Assembly: GCA_947453625.1 (NCBI GenBank)
Contig: CANGHK010000010.1
Span: 1 to 64,000 of the forward strand
DNA from: Burkholderiales bacterium
GTDB taxonomy: Bacteria > Pseudomonadota > Gammaproteobacteria > Burkholderiales > Burkholderiaceae_C
Direction of reading: 5' to 3'
DNA: 64,000 bases
The position numbers were made by a program, and so were the translations under genes. The notes beneath the pieces are model-generated. The model searched no databases. It was not told the origin of the DNA and worked only from the letters and a program-made list of their open reading frames with translations. Positions 35,506-44,417 of the stretch are shown one piece after another (the first letter of the stretch is position 1; the number at the start of each line of letters is the position of its first letter).

Positions 35506-38345
35506 CTCGGATCTCCGGGGTTGGGGCTGAAGGCAGGCAGACATGGCGGGCGCGGCCTGTCGGCGCGCGGCAGCGACAGAAAGCGCGACAGGTCGCAGAC
35601 CAGCCTGTCGGCCATGGCTTGCGCGCCGGGCTTCCAGGCACGGGTGAAGCGAGCGTCCATGCCGGTACGGCGGATCGCGTCCAGCCAGTCCTGCACCACG
35701 CGCTCGGGGTAGCCCGCAGCCACCGCCGCCTGGTGCAGCAGGCTGTACTCGCGCAGCAACTGGGTGCCGAAGGTCAGCGGATCGTCCGAGCCGAGTGCAA
35801 TCATCACCGGCGGCGCATCGCCGGCCTCGCGCTGCGGCGGAAACAGCCGCAGTATGGGATGGTGGCGCAGGTCCAGCAGGTCGCCGATCAGCAGGTTGCT
35901 CGAGGGGTTGACCTCGACCACGATGCCGCTCTGCGCGATGCCGCGCCGCAGCGCCCGCTGCACCGCGTTCAGCGCCGCCACCTCGCCGGCATGGATGGGC
36001 AGGTCGATCAGGGTCTGGCCACGCCGGAACACCGCGCCGTCGCTGAGGTGGCCGAGCAAGATCTTGCTGACTGCGACCGGGGCGTGGACTTGCCGGCCTG
36101 GCTGGCGCCAGTCGCGGATGCGGCGCGCCGCAGCCTGGAAGCTGTCGAAGCCGCCGTCGACCTGCGGTCTGGCGGTGAAGGGCGGCAGCATGAAGCGGTG
36201 CAGGAGGTGGTGGGCCTCGGCGAGTTGCTCGACCGGATAGCCTTGCCCGCCGTGGACCAGGTCAGACACCGCGCGCAACTGGTTCAGCACCACCTCGACC
36301 CTGCCCGGAGGGGCTTCTGCGGCGAACTCGGGCTTGATCTTGTAGCGGCTGTAGAGCCGCCACTCCCAGACCAGGTCCCATAGCCGCTCCTCGGCCGGCA
36401 TCAGTATCGTGCCCACCGATTCGGCCCAGCCCTGCGGCTCCACCCCCAGCGCCACCGCATGGCCCAGCCGGCCCGCGCTGTAGCCCATCACATAGTGCAG
36501 TTGCTCATCGATGTGCCGCAGGCCTTCCATCAGGTGGCGGAAGTCCTCGCCGACATGCGCGGTCAATCGCAGCGGTGGCCCGGCGCCGGGCCGGACCGAG
36601 GCCCGCGCCGCGGCATCGGTGACATGGCGGAACAGCGGTGCCAGCACCCAGGTCGGCACCGCCAGTTCGTCGTCCGCCACGTCCAGCCCGCGCACCAGCC
36701 ACAGGCTGGACGGGACGGCCTGTATCAGTTCGGCCAACGCGCGGGCCTTGACGCATTGCTCGGCGAAGTAGCTGGCGTAGCGCCCATGTTGCACGTCGAG
36801 CGCGCCCTTGTCGGGCTGGGCATGGGTGGACGACCAGAAGGCCGGCGGCAGGCCACCAGCCCAGGCCGATGCGGCGTCGCGCGACTTGACGAAGTGGAAG
36901 AGCACGCCGAACTCGGGCTCGAAGGTCGGCCCGGCGCTGCCGGCCAGCACCCGCTGCCAGGACTGCAGCATGCCCAGCAGTCCCTCGGCGATGACCATGG
37001 CGCTGTCGTCGGCACTGGTGCGCAGTTCCAGCGCCTTGATGCCGTGGCCCGAGCCGGCCGACAGCCCATCGACGCTGTAGCAGACCTCGGGCAGGATGGG
37101 CTGCAGCGGTGCCCGCAGCTTGCCGATGCGGCGGTAGAAGCGGGTGAACCACTGCAGTCCGCCGGTCAGCGGCCGCTGCACCAGGGCCCGGTAGACCTGG
37201 CAGCGCACCCTTGCAGCCTGCCAGAACAGCCGGGCGAATGCCGGGTCGCCCCGGCCTTGCGGGTCGGCCTCGCCGGCGAACATATGAGCCATCGCGTGCT
37301 GCAGCAGCCAACGCTCGCCGACATTGCGGCCCCGCAGGCCCAGCCTGACCGCGATTGGATCACAGCGCTCGAACGCGTCCTGCACGCTGGTCAGCGGCCA
37401 GTCGCCCAGCCTCAGCGCACCGGGGTGGATGTCGGCGTAGAGGTCGCGCAGCGGTGCCAGCGCCGGCAGCCGGCTGGCATCGCCGCGGGTCAGTGCGGCC
37501 AGCGTATCGACCAGGGTCTCGCGGCGCCTGGGCGTCCAGGCCGGATGGCGTTGTGTTGCCGGGTCGGCGCCCAGGTACTCGCGCTGCAGGAACCGCTGGA
37601 GATCCGGCCCGCCGCGGATCAGGTGCTCGGCCAGCGCGCAGCGCGCCACCGCCGCGGCCAGCAGCCAGCGCAGCAACTGCCGGCCATCGCCCAGCGGCGC
37701 GCCCGGGCTGTGCAGCGCGTCGTCGGCCAGGTCGGGGCTGGCGATCGCCGCCAGCGCCGAGGCCCAGAGCAGCGGGAAGTCCATGCCGGCGCCGACATGC
37801 TGGTGGATTTCGGCCACGCCCGAATCGAGCAGGTGGCGTATCAGCAGCGGTGGGTCCAGGTCGACGCTGCTCGGTGGCGGGTCGACATCCAGCGCGCACA
37901 GCAGCAGGTCTTCCGGCATCGTCAGCATCAGCCAGCGGTAATGCGCGGCGGCGTCCAGCGCCGACAGGTCGCTGCTGTCCTCGATCTCGGTCATGCCCGC
38001 CCGCGACACCAGGTGGCTGCTGGCCAGCGTGCGCAGGTAGCGGTGCATGGGCACCTTGGTGGCGTCGCCGGCCCGGCTGGCAGCGGCGCCGAACCAGCCA
38101 CGGTCGCGCGCCGACACCAGCCGGTCCAGCGACCAGCCGGTGTGCTGGGCGAACTGGGCCTCGCAGGCGCGCCAGAGCTGGGCGGTCGGGCTGTTGGCGG
38201 CCAGACCGGGGTCGAGCACCCGCAGGCCGCTGCCGAACGCGGCTTCGCCGGCCAGCGGGTAGGCCGCGATCTCGGCGCGCAGATAGGCTTCCGGGATACG
38301 GCGTGGCGCCGCCGTGGTGTTGCCAGGGGTCTCGGCGCGCGGCAT
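35478..38345 (-). CDS. rdrB: RADAR adenosine deaminase RdrB-like protein
   Basis: A 955-residue protein with the adenosine/AMP deaminase active site spread over a much enlarged scaffold, as in RdrB of RADAR anti-phage systems. The motifs occur in order: EIHQHVGAGM (zinc ligands H181 and H183), LTAHVGEDF (ligand H597, catalytic E600), GRLGHAVALG (H629), VVEVNPSSNLLIGD (E811-N817) and ALGSDDPLTFG (D854, D855). Housekeeping adenosine deaminases are about 330-500 residues; the 400-residue insertion between the first and second motifs is characteristic of the RdrB type. Family knowledge: RdrB forms a large shell with RdrA and deaminates adenosine in RNA or ATP during infection. Start ATG 38345, 32 bp after the ATPase gene. 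Confidence 0.85.
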   Translation of the reverse strand: MPRAETPGNTTAAPRRIPEAYLRAEIAAYPLAGEAAFGSGLRVLDPGLAANSPTAQLWRACEAQFAQHTGWSLDRLVSARDRGWFGAAASRAGDATKVPMHRYLRTLASSHLVSRAGMTEIEDSSDLSALDAAAHYRWLMLTMPEDLLLCALDVDPPPSSVDLDPPLLIRHLLDSGVAEIHQHVGAGMDFPLLWASALAAIASPDLADDALHSPGAPLGDGRQLLRWLLAAAVARCALAEHLIRGGPDLQRFLQREYLGADPATQRHPAWTPRRRETLVDTLAALTRGDASRLPALAPLRDLYADIHPGALRLGDWPLTSVQDAFERCDPIAVRLGLRGRNVGERWLLQHAMAHMFAGEADPQGRGDPAFARLFWQAARVRCQVYRALVQRPLTGGLQWFTRFYRRIGKLRAPLQPILPEVCYSVDGLSAGSGHGIKALELRTSADDSAMVIAEGLLGMLQSWQRVLAGSAGPTFEPEFGVLFHFVKSRDAASAWAGGLPPAFWSSTHAQPDKGALDVQHGRYASYFAEQCVKARALAELIQAVPSSLWLVRGLDVADDELAVPTWVLAPLFRHVTDAAARASVRPGAGPPLRLTAHVGEDFRHLMEGLRHIDEQLHYVMGYSAGRLGHAVALGVEPQGWAESVGTILMPAEERLWDLVWEWRLYSRYKIKPEFAAEAPPGRVEVVLNQLRAVSDLVHGGQGYPVEQLAEAHHLLHRFMLPPFTARPQVDGGFDSFQAAARRIRDWRQPGRQVHAPVAVSKILLGHLSDGAVFRRGQTLIDLPIHAGEVAALNAVQRALRRGIAQSGIVVEVNPSSNLLIGDLLDLRHHPILRLFPPQREAGDAPPVMIALGSDDPLTFGTQLLREYSLLHQAAVAAGYPERVVQDWLDAIRRTGMDARFTRAWKPGAQAMADRLVCDLSRFLSLPRADRPRPPCLPAFSPNPGDPRCPTSAKPC

Positions 38346-38377
38346 CGCTCGGTCTCGCGGGGGCCAAGCCGGCTGCG

Positions 38378-40852
38378 CTACAGCGCCGCGCGCAGGCGGC
38401 CGTAAGCCCAGTCCTGCAGCCGCTCGCGCGAGGTCGCCGGCAGCGCGGCGAAGTCGGGCAGCGCCCGTGCCAGGCGCTGGTCCAGGTCGGCGATCAGGAA
38501 GCCCTTGTGCTGCCGCCAGTGCCGCACCAGCGCATTGTCGGCGTGCGATGCCAGCCAATCCAGCAGACGCGACGGCCGTGCCGCGTCTGCCCCCAGTCCC
38601 GGCACGCACAGCGTCGTGAACAGCAGCGGCAGCTGCCTCTCCAGCCAGTCCAGCATCGCCGCGCTGTCGACATGCAGCCGGTCCGCTATCGGCTGTGAGC
38701 GCTCGGACTGCAAGCGGGCGTGCAGTGCGGCGGCCCGGTCCAGCGGCCCGGCCTGGCCTGGCCCGCCGCCCGGTGCGCAGTCCGCTGCGCCGTCCGGCCG
38801 GGTCAGCTCGAAGGTGTCGAGGGCGCAGCCTATCCAGGCCAGCGCCAGCGCGTCGGGTGTGTTCGGCGCCGGATCCTGGCCCGTCGGCGCGACCCGGTCC
38901 AGCCCGGCGCAGGCCTCCCAGCGCCGCCACAGGATGTCCTGGGTCACGAAGGTCGAGAACGCCGGTGCAGGCCAGCTCTGCCGCAGTTCGCGCTCATCGA
39001 GGACGGTCGTTGCGGGCAGCAGCAGCCGGTGCACGCCGGCGACCAGTGGCGCGTCCAGTGTCGCCATGCCGATCACCGCCAGATCAGGCGCGAAGATCAG
39101 CAGGTCGTAGAGCAGGGTCAGCCAGGCGGAGACCAGTTCGGGCAGGTCCGGCGCGGCGGCATCGGGCTCGTGGCGCTCGACCAGGGCCAGCGACAGCAGC
39201 ATGTCGCGGTTGCGCCAGGCCTGCAGCGACGAGGCCACGGTCAGGCCAGCGTCTCCCGCTGGCTCGGCGTCCAGGCTGACCTGGGACGACAGCGACACCG
39301 GGTAGCGCAGCTGCAAGGCCAGCCGGTCGAACTGCAGCAGCGTGGCGCCGCGGCTGTCACGTCGCAGGATCTCTTCCTGCAGCCGCTGGCTCAGCGCGCT
39401 CGACATCGCGCTGCCGGCCGTGACCTGTCGCAGCATGGTGCGCACCAGCTTGACCGCGTCGTCGTCGCTGGCTGGCGCAGGTCCGCCGGCCGTTTGGGCG
39501 GCAGCCCGGGCGGTCGCATCGCGCGCCGCGCTGCCGGCCGCTCGCTGTGCCAACTGCCACAGGTCCAGCACGCTGCGCGCCGGCAGGCACAGCGCCTTGG
39601 TTGCGGCCCGCGACAGCGGCCAGGGGCTGGCGGAGCACTTGGCCGTCAGGTCGAACAGGTCGATCAGGTGCATCGCGCCCGGTGTTTCGACCTGACCGCG
39701 CTGGGCGATGAAGCTGTCCAGCCTGATCCGGCCCAGCAATGTGCGCAAGCTGTCGCGCTGGCCGGCGGCCACCGGTGGATGAAAGGCCAGCGTCTCCTCC
39801 GGCCTGAGCGCATGGACCTCGACCCGGTGGCTGGGTGGCCAGACCTTCTGCGCCGCCGCCGCGCCCTGGCGGCGGGCCATCGCCAGCGTCTCGTCCTCGC
39901 CGGTCTGTCCGGTCTTGCCGCGGGCATCGGGCCCGCCCTGGCTCTGGATCAGCTCTTTCCAGTAGGCTCGCTCGAGGAAGGTCTCGACCTCGGACCGGTC
40001 GCCCGCCATCACCAGCCACAGGCAGGGATGGGCGACCATCTGCGCCAGTTTGACGATGGACTTGAGGTGGTCGGTGCTGCGGTCGATGTTGTCGATAGGC
40101 AGCACGATGGCGCAGCCGGCGTCGCGGCCATGCCAGCGGTCCAGTCTTTTCGACATCGTGTCCATCGCGTGCTTGAACCGGCCGCGGAAGCTGGAGTAGA
40201 TGTCGGCAGCGGCGCGTTGCCGGTTGGCTTTGTTGCGGGTGTCGTTTTCCTGCACTTCCTCCCACATCAGCGTCGCATCGCTGACCAGTTCGTCGAGTTG
40301 CCTGCGGGCGTCGGTATCGCTCTCCTCGAAGATCGACGCCGTCGACGGCAGGGTCTGTCCAGCCGGGTCGAGTGCGCCGCGCACTCGGGTCAGCAGCGTG
40401 GTCAGCAGGTTGGCGGTCGGCGGCAGCGGTTCGAGGTCCAGCGGGTCCAGCCAGACGATGTGCTGGCTGTCCCTGAGCTGCCCGGCCCAGCGCTGGGCCG
40501 CCTCGTCCAGCGGGCCGGGTTCGGCGCCGCGGACGCGGAAATAGCCCGCGTCGTTGCTGTGCTCGACCGCCTGTCTGGCGGTCAGCAGCACGGTGGTCTT
40601 GCCGGTGCCTCGGGCGCCGTAGACCAGGAAGCTGTTGCCAAGCTCGGCCGGGGGGTGGCTGGCGGCCAGGGCGTCGCGCGCGGCCTCGGCGCCGGCCAGA
40701 CGCAGCAGCAGGTCGTGCACTGCGCGGCGAACCGGCGGCACCATGTCGCCCCAGCCCATCGCATGGGCATCGGGTCTTGGCGTGAACTGGGGCGCTGGCG
40801 GGGGCATGGCTTTGGCCTGGCTCGGTTGGCGCTGGTGCGGGCGCCGGGCCAT
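38378..40852 (-). CDS. rdrA: RADAR ATPase RdrA-like protein
   Basis: An 824-residue P-loop ATPase. Walker A is YGARGTGKTTVLL (about residues 78-90), Walker B is CAIVLPIDNIDRS (247-259), and a sensor-like Asn/Asp-containing strand LWLVMAGDRSEVE follows at 278-290. The remaining 500 residues are helical, Ala/Leu/Arg-rich and without a recognised domain, as in RdrA. It is the first gene of a three-gene minus-strand operon with the adenosine deaminase and a membrane protein. Three starts are possible (TTG 40891, ATG 40852, ATG 40807); none has a strong ribosome site. Family knowledge: RdrA rings associate with RdrB and are needed for phage-triggered activity. Confidence 0.8.
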   Translation of the reverse strand: MARRPHQRQPSQAKAMPPPAPQFTPRPDAHAMGWGDMVPPVRRAVHDLLLRLAGAEAARDALAASHPPAELGNSFLVYGARGTGKTTVLLTARQAVEHSNDAGYFRVRGAEPGPLDEAAQRWAGQLRDSQHIVWLDPLDLEPLPPTANLLTTLLTRVRGALDPAGQTLPSTASIFEESDTDARRQLDELVSDATLMWEEVQENDTRNKANRQRAAADIYSSFRGRFKHAMDTMSKRLDRWHGRDAGCAIVLPIDNIDRSTDHLKSIVKLAQMVAHPCLWLVMAGDRSEVETFLERAYWKELIQSQGGPDARGKTGQTGEDETLAMARRQGAAAAQKVWPPSHRVEVHALRPEETLAFHPPVAAGQRDSLRTLLGRIRLDSFIAQRGQVETPGAMHLIDLFDLTAKCSASPWPLSRAATKALCLPARSVLDLWQLAQRAAGSAARDATARAAAQTAGGPAPASDDDAVKLVRTMLRQVTAGSAMSSALSQRLQEEILRRDSRGATLLQFDRLALQLRYPVSLSSQVSLDAEPAGDAGLTVASSLQAWRNRDMLLSLALVERHEPDAAAPDLPELVSAWLTLLYDLLIFAPDLAVIGMATLDAPLVAGVHRLLLPATTVLDERELRQSWPAPAFSTFVTQDILWRRWEACAGLDRVAPTGQDPAPNTPDALALAWIGCALDTFELTRPDGAADCAPGGGPGQAGPLDRAAALHARLQSERSQPIADRLHVDSAAMLDWLERQLPLLFTTLCVPGLGADAARPSRLLDWLASHADNALVRHWRQHKGFLIADLDQRLARALPDFAALPATSRERLQDWAYGRLRAAL

Positions 40853-40952
40853 GCTAGGCGGGTTCGCCGCTGCGCCATTGCGTACGCTCAAGCGCGCCAG
40901 CCCGGCGCGCCGACTCAGCCCGGGCCACGGAGGGCTGGTGCCTTCGTAGGCG

Positions 40953-42524
40953 TCAGTGCACGCCGCGTTCCTTGCCGGCCCAGTAGGGCTCGCGCAGGAT
41001 GCGCTTGAGCAACTTGCCGGTGGGGTTGCGCGGCAGGGCGTCGACGAAGTCCACCGACTTGGGGCACTTGAAGTGAGCCAGGCGCTCGCGCAGGAAGTCG
41101 ATCAGTTCGCGCTCGGTCACCGCGCTGTCCGGCCGGCGCACGACGCAGGCCTTGACGCTCTCGCCCCAGACCGCGTCGGGCACGCCGATCACCGCGCCGT
41201 CGGCCACGCCGGGGTGTTGCATCAGCGCGTTCTCGATCTCGGCCGGATAGATGTTCTCGCCACCCGAGATGATCATGTCCTTGATGCGGTCGTTGATGTA
41301 GAGGTAACCGCCATCCAGGTAACCGCCATCACCGCTGCGGAACCACCCGCCGCGCGGGTTGCGGCCTTCCGGGAACGCTGCCGCGGTGGCTTCGGGGTTG
41401 CCCCAGTAGCCGATCATGTTGCCGGGCGACTCGATCAGCACCTCGCCAGTCTGGCCATCGGGCAGGTCGGTCAGCGTGCCGGGCTCGACCACCCGCACCC
41501 GCGCTCCAGGCACTGCCTGGCCTGCCGAGCGCAGCAGCCTGGCCTTGGGGCCGCTGGTCTGGTGGTCCTCGGGCATCAGGAAGGTGGCTGAGCCGGCAAT
41601 CTCGGTCAGGCCGTAGACCTGCATGAAGCCGCAGCCGAAGGCGGCCATCGCGTCGGTCAGCACCCGGTCGCTGATCGGCGAGCCGCCGTAGGAGATCAGC
41701 TTGAGCGTGCGGTAGTCGCCTTCCTTGACTTTGGGCGACTGCAGCATGAACAGGATCATCGCCGGCACCAGGAAGGTGTGGGTGATGCCATGTCGGCCGA
41801 TCGCCTCGATGAAGCCGCCGGGGTCGAAGTCGGGGTAGGACGATCCGGTGGCGCCGATGTAGAGCGAGAACAGCCCCATGTTGGCGCCGGCGATGTGGAA
41901 GGTGGGCAGGGCATTGCCGACCACGCTGTCCGCGCCCACCTGCCAGACAGTGACGCCGAGTTGGCAGTTGAAGACCAGCCCGGCATGCGACAACACCACG
42001 CCCTTGGGCAGGCCAGTGGTGCCCGAGGAGTAGAGCTGCAGCATCGGGTCTTCGGGCCGCGCCGCCACCGGCGTCATGGCGTCGGACGCCGCGGCGTACC
42101 AGTCGTGGAAGCCGGGCAGCCCGTCTTGCGCGCCGTCGGTGACCACCACCTGCAACAGCTGTGGCATGCCGGCGCGGTCGACCAGCGGCAGGAAGCCGCG
42201 GTCGGCCAGCATCAGCCTGGCGCCGCCGTTGTCGACGATGTAGCGCACCTCGGCCGGCGCCAGCCGCCAGTTCACCGGCATGCACACCGCACCCAACTTG
42301 GTTGCGGCCAGGGTCAGCAGCGTGGCCTCGACATGGAATTTGGTCAGCGTCGCCACCCGGTCACCGGGGCCTATGCCCAGCGCGGCCAGGCTGTTGGCGA
42401 TGCGGTTGGTGTCGTGCTCGACGTCGGCGAAGGTCCAGCACCGGTCGCCGCAGCGGTAGGCCAGCGCCGTCGGCCGGGTGCGTGCCTGGTGTTGGACGAT
42501 CTCGATGAAGGTCTGTCCAGGCAT
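40953..42524 (-). CDS. AMP-dependent acyl-CoA synthetase/ligase
   Basis: A 523-residue acid-CoA ligase. LQLYSSGTTGLPKGVVLSH (about residue 165), the YGLTEIAGS block (about 300), GDGGYLDGGYLYINDRIKDM (about 400) and ISGGENIYPAEIENAL are present, and the C-terminal catalytic Lys is in NPTGKLLKRIL. A 15 bp tandem duplication (near 41306-41335) encodes the GGYLDGGYL part but keeps the frame. Start ATG 42524, 17 bp after the LivK-like gene, so the two are probably co-transcribed; the binding protein may capture the acid that this ligase activates. Confidence 0.92.
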   Translation of the reverse strand: MPGQTFIEIVQHQARTRPTALAYRCGDRCWTFADVEHDTNRIANSLAALGIGPGDRVATLTKFHVEATLLTLAATKLGAVCMPVNWRLAPAEVRYIVDNGGARLMLADRGFLPLVDRAGMPQLLQVVVTDGAQDGLPGFHDWYAAASDAMTPVAARPEDPMLQLYSSGTTGLPKGVVLSHAGLVFNCQLGVTVWQVGADSVVGNALPTFHIAGANMGLFSLYIGATGSSYPDFDPGGFIEAIGRHGITHTFLVPAMILFMLQSPKVKEGDYRTLKLISYGGSPISDRVLTDAMAAFGCGFMQVYGLTEIAGSATFLMPEDHQTSGPKARLLRSAGQAVPGARVRVVEPGTLTDLPDGQTGEVLIESPGNMIGYWGNPEATAAAFPEGRNPRGGWFRSGDGGYLDGGYLYINDRIKDMIISGGENIYPAEIENALMQHPGVADGAVIGVPDAVWGESVKACVVRRPDSAVTERELIDFLRERLAHFKCPKSVDFVDALPRNPTGKLLKRILREPYWAGKERGVH

Positions 42525-42541
42525 CGGCGAGCTCTCCTTGG

Positions 42542-43753
42542 TCACAGGCTGGCCCCGTCGATGATGTGGCCGAAGCGCTCCCAGGCCTTGCCGTTCCAGC
42601 GCTGCAACTGCATCTGAGTCAGCGGGTGGTGGTTGGTCGGGCTGGTGTTGACCTTGATGCCTGGCAGCAGCATCGGGTTCTCCAGGCCCTTCAGGTTGTT
42701 GACCTGGGCCATCACGTTGGCTCGGCTGAAGTTGCCGTTGCACTGCTCGAGCACCCGGTGCATCACCATCGCGGTCATGTAGCCGTAGGCGTTGTAGCTC
42801 TCGTTGGGGTTGCCCTCGGGGTAGTACTTGGCCATGAAGCTCTTGTAGCCCTTGATGGCCGGGTCGTCGACCAGCGCCGGGTCGCTCGGGTCCTTGGTGT
42901 AGACCGAGGTGATCACGCCTACCGATCGTTCGACGCCGGCCGGGACTATCGTCGAGGTGATCGAGGCCACGCCGCTGGGCACGAAGTGCATCGCCTTCCA
43001 GCCCAGGTCGGACGCCTTGCGGATCACCATCGCGCCGAACTTGCCGGTCACGCCCGAGATCAGCACGTCGGCGCCGCTGGCCTGCAGCGCAATCAGCTGC
43101 GAGTCGATGGTCGGGTCGGTCACTTCGTAGGACGCGGCCTTGACCAGGTTGTCGTACTGGGCGCCCAGCACGTCGCGGGCGCCGGCCACGAAGTCTCGGC
43201 CCAGGTCGTCGTTCTGGTAGAGCAGCGCGAACTTGGCTTTGGGATTTTGCTGCTGCGCGTACTTGACGAAGATCTGCGCCTCGATGCGCGCGCTGGGGGC
43301 GAACGGGATGGTCCAGGGGTAGTTCTTGGTGTCGCCCCATTTGTCGCCGTTGACCGACAGGAACAGGTGGGGCACGCCCAGCCCGTTGACATACTTGACG
43401 ATGCCCGAGTTGGGCCCGGTGCCGAGTTGCGAGAACAGGAAGGCCACCTCGTCCTGCTCGATCAGCCGGCGCGTCTGCTCCAGCGTCTTGGCCGGATTGA
43501 AGCCGTCGTCGTAGATGATGTAGTTGATCTTGCGCCCGGCGATGCCGCCTTGCTCGTTGACCATCTTGAAGTAGGCCTGCTGCGCCTTGTTTATCGTGCC
43601 CAGCGCCGACACCGGGCCGCTGAGCGAGGTGGTGGTGCCGATCTTCAATTCGGTGGCGCTGACGCCCGGATTGGCTTGGGCGCGAGCGACCATGGGCGCG
43701 AGGCAGCTCGCGGCGATGGCGGTCAGCAGAACTCGTCTGTCGAGGTATGGCAT
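42542..43753 (-). CDS. Branched-chain-amino-acid-type (LivK-like) substrate-binding protein
   Basis: A 403-residue periplasmic binding protein with a signal peptide (MPYLDRRVLLTAIAASCLAP, cleavage after ARA near residue 24). The mature start ELKIGTTTSLSGPVSALG and the GGIAGRKINYIIYDDGFNPAKT block (in part) identify the Leu/Ile/Val-binding (Peripla_BP_6) family. Start ATG 43753 is preceded by AGGAGA. No matching permease or ATPase genes are in the window, so it is an orphan component here or works with a transporter elsewhere. Relatives next to CoA ligases often bind aromatic acids, which fits the following gene. Confidence 0.9.
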   Translation of the reverse strand: MPYLDRRVLLTAIAASCLAPMVARAQANPGVSATELKIGTTTSLSGPVSALGTINKAQQAYFKMVNEQGGIAGRKINYIIYDDGFNPAKTLEQTRRLIEQDEVAFLFSQLGTGPNSGIVKYVNGLGVPHLFLSVNGDKWGDTKNYPWTIPFAPSARIEAQIFVKYAQQQNPKAKFALLYQNDDLGRDFVAGARDVLGAQYDNLVKAASYEVTDPTIDSQLIALQASGADVLISGVTGKFGAMVIRKASDLGWKAMHFVPSGVASITSTIVPAGVERSVGVITSVYTKDPSDPALVDDPAIKGYKSFMAKYYPEGNPNESYNAYGYMTAMVMHRVLEQCNGNFSRANVMAQVNNLKGLENPMLLPGIKVNTSPTNHHPLTQMQLQRWNGKAWERFGHIIDGASL

Positions 43754-44083
43754 GCCTGTCTCCTGGTTCGGTGGGTTGTCGTGATAGGTCTTCTGGAACA
43801 GCGGTGAGTCAAGTCGTGCTGCACTGTGCTCGCCCCACAGCGCCCAACCCGGACAGTCATGCTCGATGGCCTGACTGTCTGGCAGCAAGACCACATCGCT
43901 GCGCGGCGCCCTCGGGTGCGATCGGCTGCACTCGGAACGTTGGTTGAATGAGCGGCGCGGTCGGCGCCACGCTCGCGTCCCGCGGGGATGTCGCTGAGCC
44001 TCAAGTTACCGCTGATACCGCGGAGCGTCTTGTGGAATGTGGCTGCGCTGCGGTCGACGGTCTCGGGTTCATCCATCAGGCCC

Positions 44084-44329
44084 TGCCCGGACGACGCCAA
44101 CCTTGGCCGGTACGACCCCAAGGCGCCGGCTTCACCGCAGTTCCGCAATCCGGTGCATTGCGTGGAGCGCACCCACGACCACGGCGTGCACAGCATCGCG
44201 GCCGACTCGGCCGGCAAACTCCACACGTCTGAAGCCTGCGAAGGCAAGCGTGTCCAGCGCTTCGTCAACAAGGGCGTGGGCAAGGTGGTCGCCGGCGCCC
44301 AAGGCGTGGTCTGGCCGAAGGCGAATTGA
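44084..44329 (+). pseudogene. Remnant of a beta-propeller (NHL-like) protein with internal deletion
   Basis: In one plus-strand frame (open from 43988) are PDDANLGRYDPKAPASPQFR, NPVHCVE and then GVHSIAADSAGKLHTSE with GKRVQRFVNKG. Intact six-bladed propeller proteins have both blocks, the first near the N-terminus and the second near the C-terminus, with most of the propeller in between. Here they are joined after only about six residues (RTHDH). The frame is kept but the fold cannot be. No export signal or start region is recognisable upstream, and the gap from 43754 to 43987 shows nothing else. Confidence 0.55.
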
Positions 44330-44388
44330 ATCGGCGGTCGGGTGCAGACGGATCCCGTTGCGCCGGATCGGCCACTGCAAGCCCGCGC

Positions 44389-44409
44389 CGCGGCGGTTTT
44401 CAACCGCCG
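44389..44409. terminator. Perfect hairpin after FAH gene
   Basis: GCGGCGGTT-TTC-AACCGCCGC, nine paired bases with a three-base loop, 9 bp beyond the stop of the FAH-family gene on the minus strand. There is no following T-run, so it may be a stem-only terminator or mRNA-stabilising hairpin. Confidence 0.4.
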
Positions 44410-44417
44410 CTGGCGAA

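Noticed and set aside
35478-38345. Reading the deaminase as a housekeeping adenosine or AMP deaminase
   Set aside because: It is about twice the usual size, with a 400-residue insertion between motif sets, and is in an operon with a large ATPase and a membrane gene.
36459-38405. Long open plus-strand frame opposite the adenosine deaminase gene
   Set aside because: It is a GC-rich antisense frame of low-complexity Arg/Gly/Ala/Gln sequence with no family blocks, while the minus strand has a complete motif set.
41306-41335. Tandem 15 bp duplication in the acyl-CoA ligase gene
   Set aside because: It keeps the frame and the encoded GGYLDGGYL fits the normal family block, so it is not a lesion.
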